Shown here: positions 62,701 through 64,000 of the stretch, one piece after another
How positions within the stretch are numbered: position 1 is the stretch's first letter
Layout: each line of letters begins with the position of its first letter
NCBI GenBank assembly: GCA_040954595.2
Contig: CM082584.2
Span: 1,302,001-1,366,000, forward strand
Direction of reading: 5' to 3'
DNA: 64,000 nucleotides
DNA from: Balanoglossus misakiensis
Taxonomy: Eukaryota; Hemichordata
Program-made: the position numbers and the translations under genes
The notes under the pieces: model-generated
Databases searched by the model: none
What the model was told of the DNA's origin: nothing
What the model saw: the letters and a program-made list of their open reading frames with translations, nothing else

Positions 62701-64000
62701 TTTGTCATTTTTTGATGATTTTCAACCATATTATTTTTCAAAAACCGACGAAATTTTGAGATTTTGCATAGACGAAAATTTGTAATTTTTTGATGATTTT
62801 CACCCATGATTTTTTGAAAAATTGACGAAATTTTGAGATTTTGCAAAGTCGAAAATTTGTCATTTTTTGATGATTTTCACCCAAGATTTTTTTCAAAAAT
62901 CGACGAAATGTTGAGATTTTGCAAAGTCGAAAATTTGTAATTTTTTGATGATTTTCACCCATGATTTTTTTCAAAAATCGACGAAATTGTGAGATTTTGC
63001 AAAGTCGAAAATTTGTCATTTTTTGATGATTTTCCCCCATGTTTTTTTTTAAAATGGACGAAATTGTGAGATTTTGCAAAGTCAAAAATTTGTCATTTTT
63101 TGATGATTTTCACCCATGTTTTTTTTTAAAAAATCGACGAACCTATGATATTTTTAAAAATCGACGAAATTTTGAGATTTTGCAAAGTCGAAAATTTGTC
63201 ATTTTTTGATGATTTTCACCAATGTTGTTTTTAAAAAATCGACGAACCCATGATTTTTTTCAAAATCGACGAAATTTTGAGATTTTGCAAAGTCCAAAAT
63301 TTGTCATTTTTTGATGATTTTCAACCATTATTTTTTTTCAAAAATCGACGAAATTTTGAGATTTTGCAAAGTCGAAAATTTGTCATTTTTTGATGATTTT
63401 CACCCATGATTTTTTTCAAAAATCGACGAAATTTTGAGATTTCGCAAAGTCGAAAATTTGTCATTTTTTGATGATTTTCACCCATGATTTTTTTCGAAAA
63501 TCGACGAAATGTTGAGTTTTTGCAAAGTCGAAAATTTGTCATTTTTTGATGATTTTCATCCATGATTTTTTTTTAAAAATCGACGAAATTTTGAGATTTT
63601 GCAAAGTCGAAAATTTGTCATTTTTTGATGATTTTCACCAATGTTGTTTTTAAAAAATCGACGAACCCATGATTTTTTTCAAAATCGACGAAATTTTGAG
63701 ATTTTGCAAAGTCGAAAATTTGTAATTTTTTGATAATTTTCACCTATGATTTTTTTCTAAAAAAGACAAAATTTTGAGATTTTGCAAAGTCGAAAATTTG
63801 TCATTTTTTGATGATTTTCACCAATGTTGTTTTTAAAAAATCGACGAACCCATGATTTTTTTCAAAAAAAGACAAAATTTTGAGATTTTGCAAAGTCGAA
63901 AATTTGTCATTTTTTGATGATTTTCACCAATGTTGTTTTTAAAAAATCGACGAACCCATGATTTTTTTCAAAATCGACGAAATTTTGAGATTTTGCAAAG
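59791..64000. repeat. 78-bp AT-rich satellite array
   Basis: Tandem monomers of about 78 bp run off the right edge. Blocks are ATCGACGAAATKTTGAGATT, TTGCAAAGTCGAAAATTTGT, CATTTTTTGATGATTTTC and ACCCATGATTTTTTTC. Variants lack the AA of GCAAAGTC (GCAGTC), have GGACG in place of TCGACG, or have CATATTATTTTTC. From about 63110 a composite unit with CAATGTTGTTTTTAAAAAA inserts about 38 bp and recurs at about 116-bp spacing. A short hairpin (GATTTTT TTC AAAAATC) occurs in each unit. 78 is 26 codons, so minus-strand open frames are artefacts. Confidence 0.96.

Noticed and set aside
59994-63563. Lysine/phenylalanine-rich minus-strand frames of 66-115 codons
   Set aside because: They are the 26-codon translation of the 78-bp satellite and break wherever a monomer varies in length.

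Overview
The window looks like nuclear DNA from an invertebrate animal, most likely an invertebrate deuterostome such as a lancelet or acorn worm. The reasons are spliced exons for secreted CUB, EGF-like and C-type-lectin modules, a BEL/Pao LTR retrotransposon, an EN/RT-type LINE, many short inverted-repeat elements and two large satellites. The species cannot be fixed from the sequence. There is no sign of bacterial operons, CRISPR or phage.

Layout. (1) Positions 1-28324 are a satellite with a 90-bp monomer and 74/75-bp and 60-bp deletion variants, arranged in nested higher-order repeats. It contains two near-identical copies (2772-4503 and 7738-9489) of a non-autonomous DNA transposon with ~79-bp terminal inverted repeats and a 5-bp TGGTT target duplication. 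One insertion was evidently carried along when a 4-5 kb piece of the array was tandemly duplicated. (2) Positions 28325-37447 hold nine minus-strand exons whose splice phases all agree: signal peptide, half a CUB domain, two full CUB domains, a short linker exon and two calcium-binding EGF domains. The introns are packed with miniature inverted-repeat elements and a 146-bp tandem repeat. The gene runs off toward the satellite without a visible 3' end. (3) Positions 38466-45654 hold four more minus-strand exons that together make one C-type lectin domain. By phase it could splice onto the CUB exons, so the two groups may be one gene with alternative 5' ends. (4) Positions 45.7-47.5 kb have no recognised gene. 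(5) About 47.7-50.06 kb is a decayed, 5'-truncated LINE. (6) Positions 50642-59491 are an 8.85-kb BEL/Pao element with 954-bp LTRs that differ at only three sites I could find. Its coding region is nevertheless interrupted. (7) From about 59.8 kb to the end is a second, AT-rich satellite with a 78-bp monomer.

How it works together. The only host coding content I can support is the secreted/extracellular CTLD-CUB-EGF gene(s) on the minus strand. Everything else is repeats and mobile elements: an old LINE, a young LTR element, at least four miniature-element families, and two satellites that bracket the gene region. Both satellites have monomer lengths divisible by three (90 and 78 bp), so they give long open frames that are artefacts of periodicity rather than genes.
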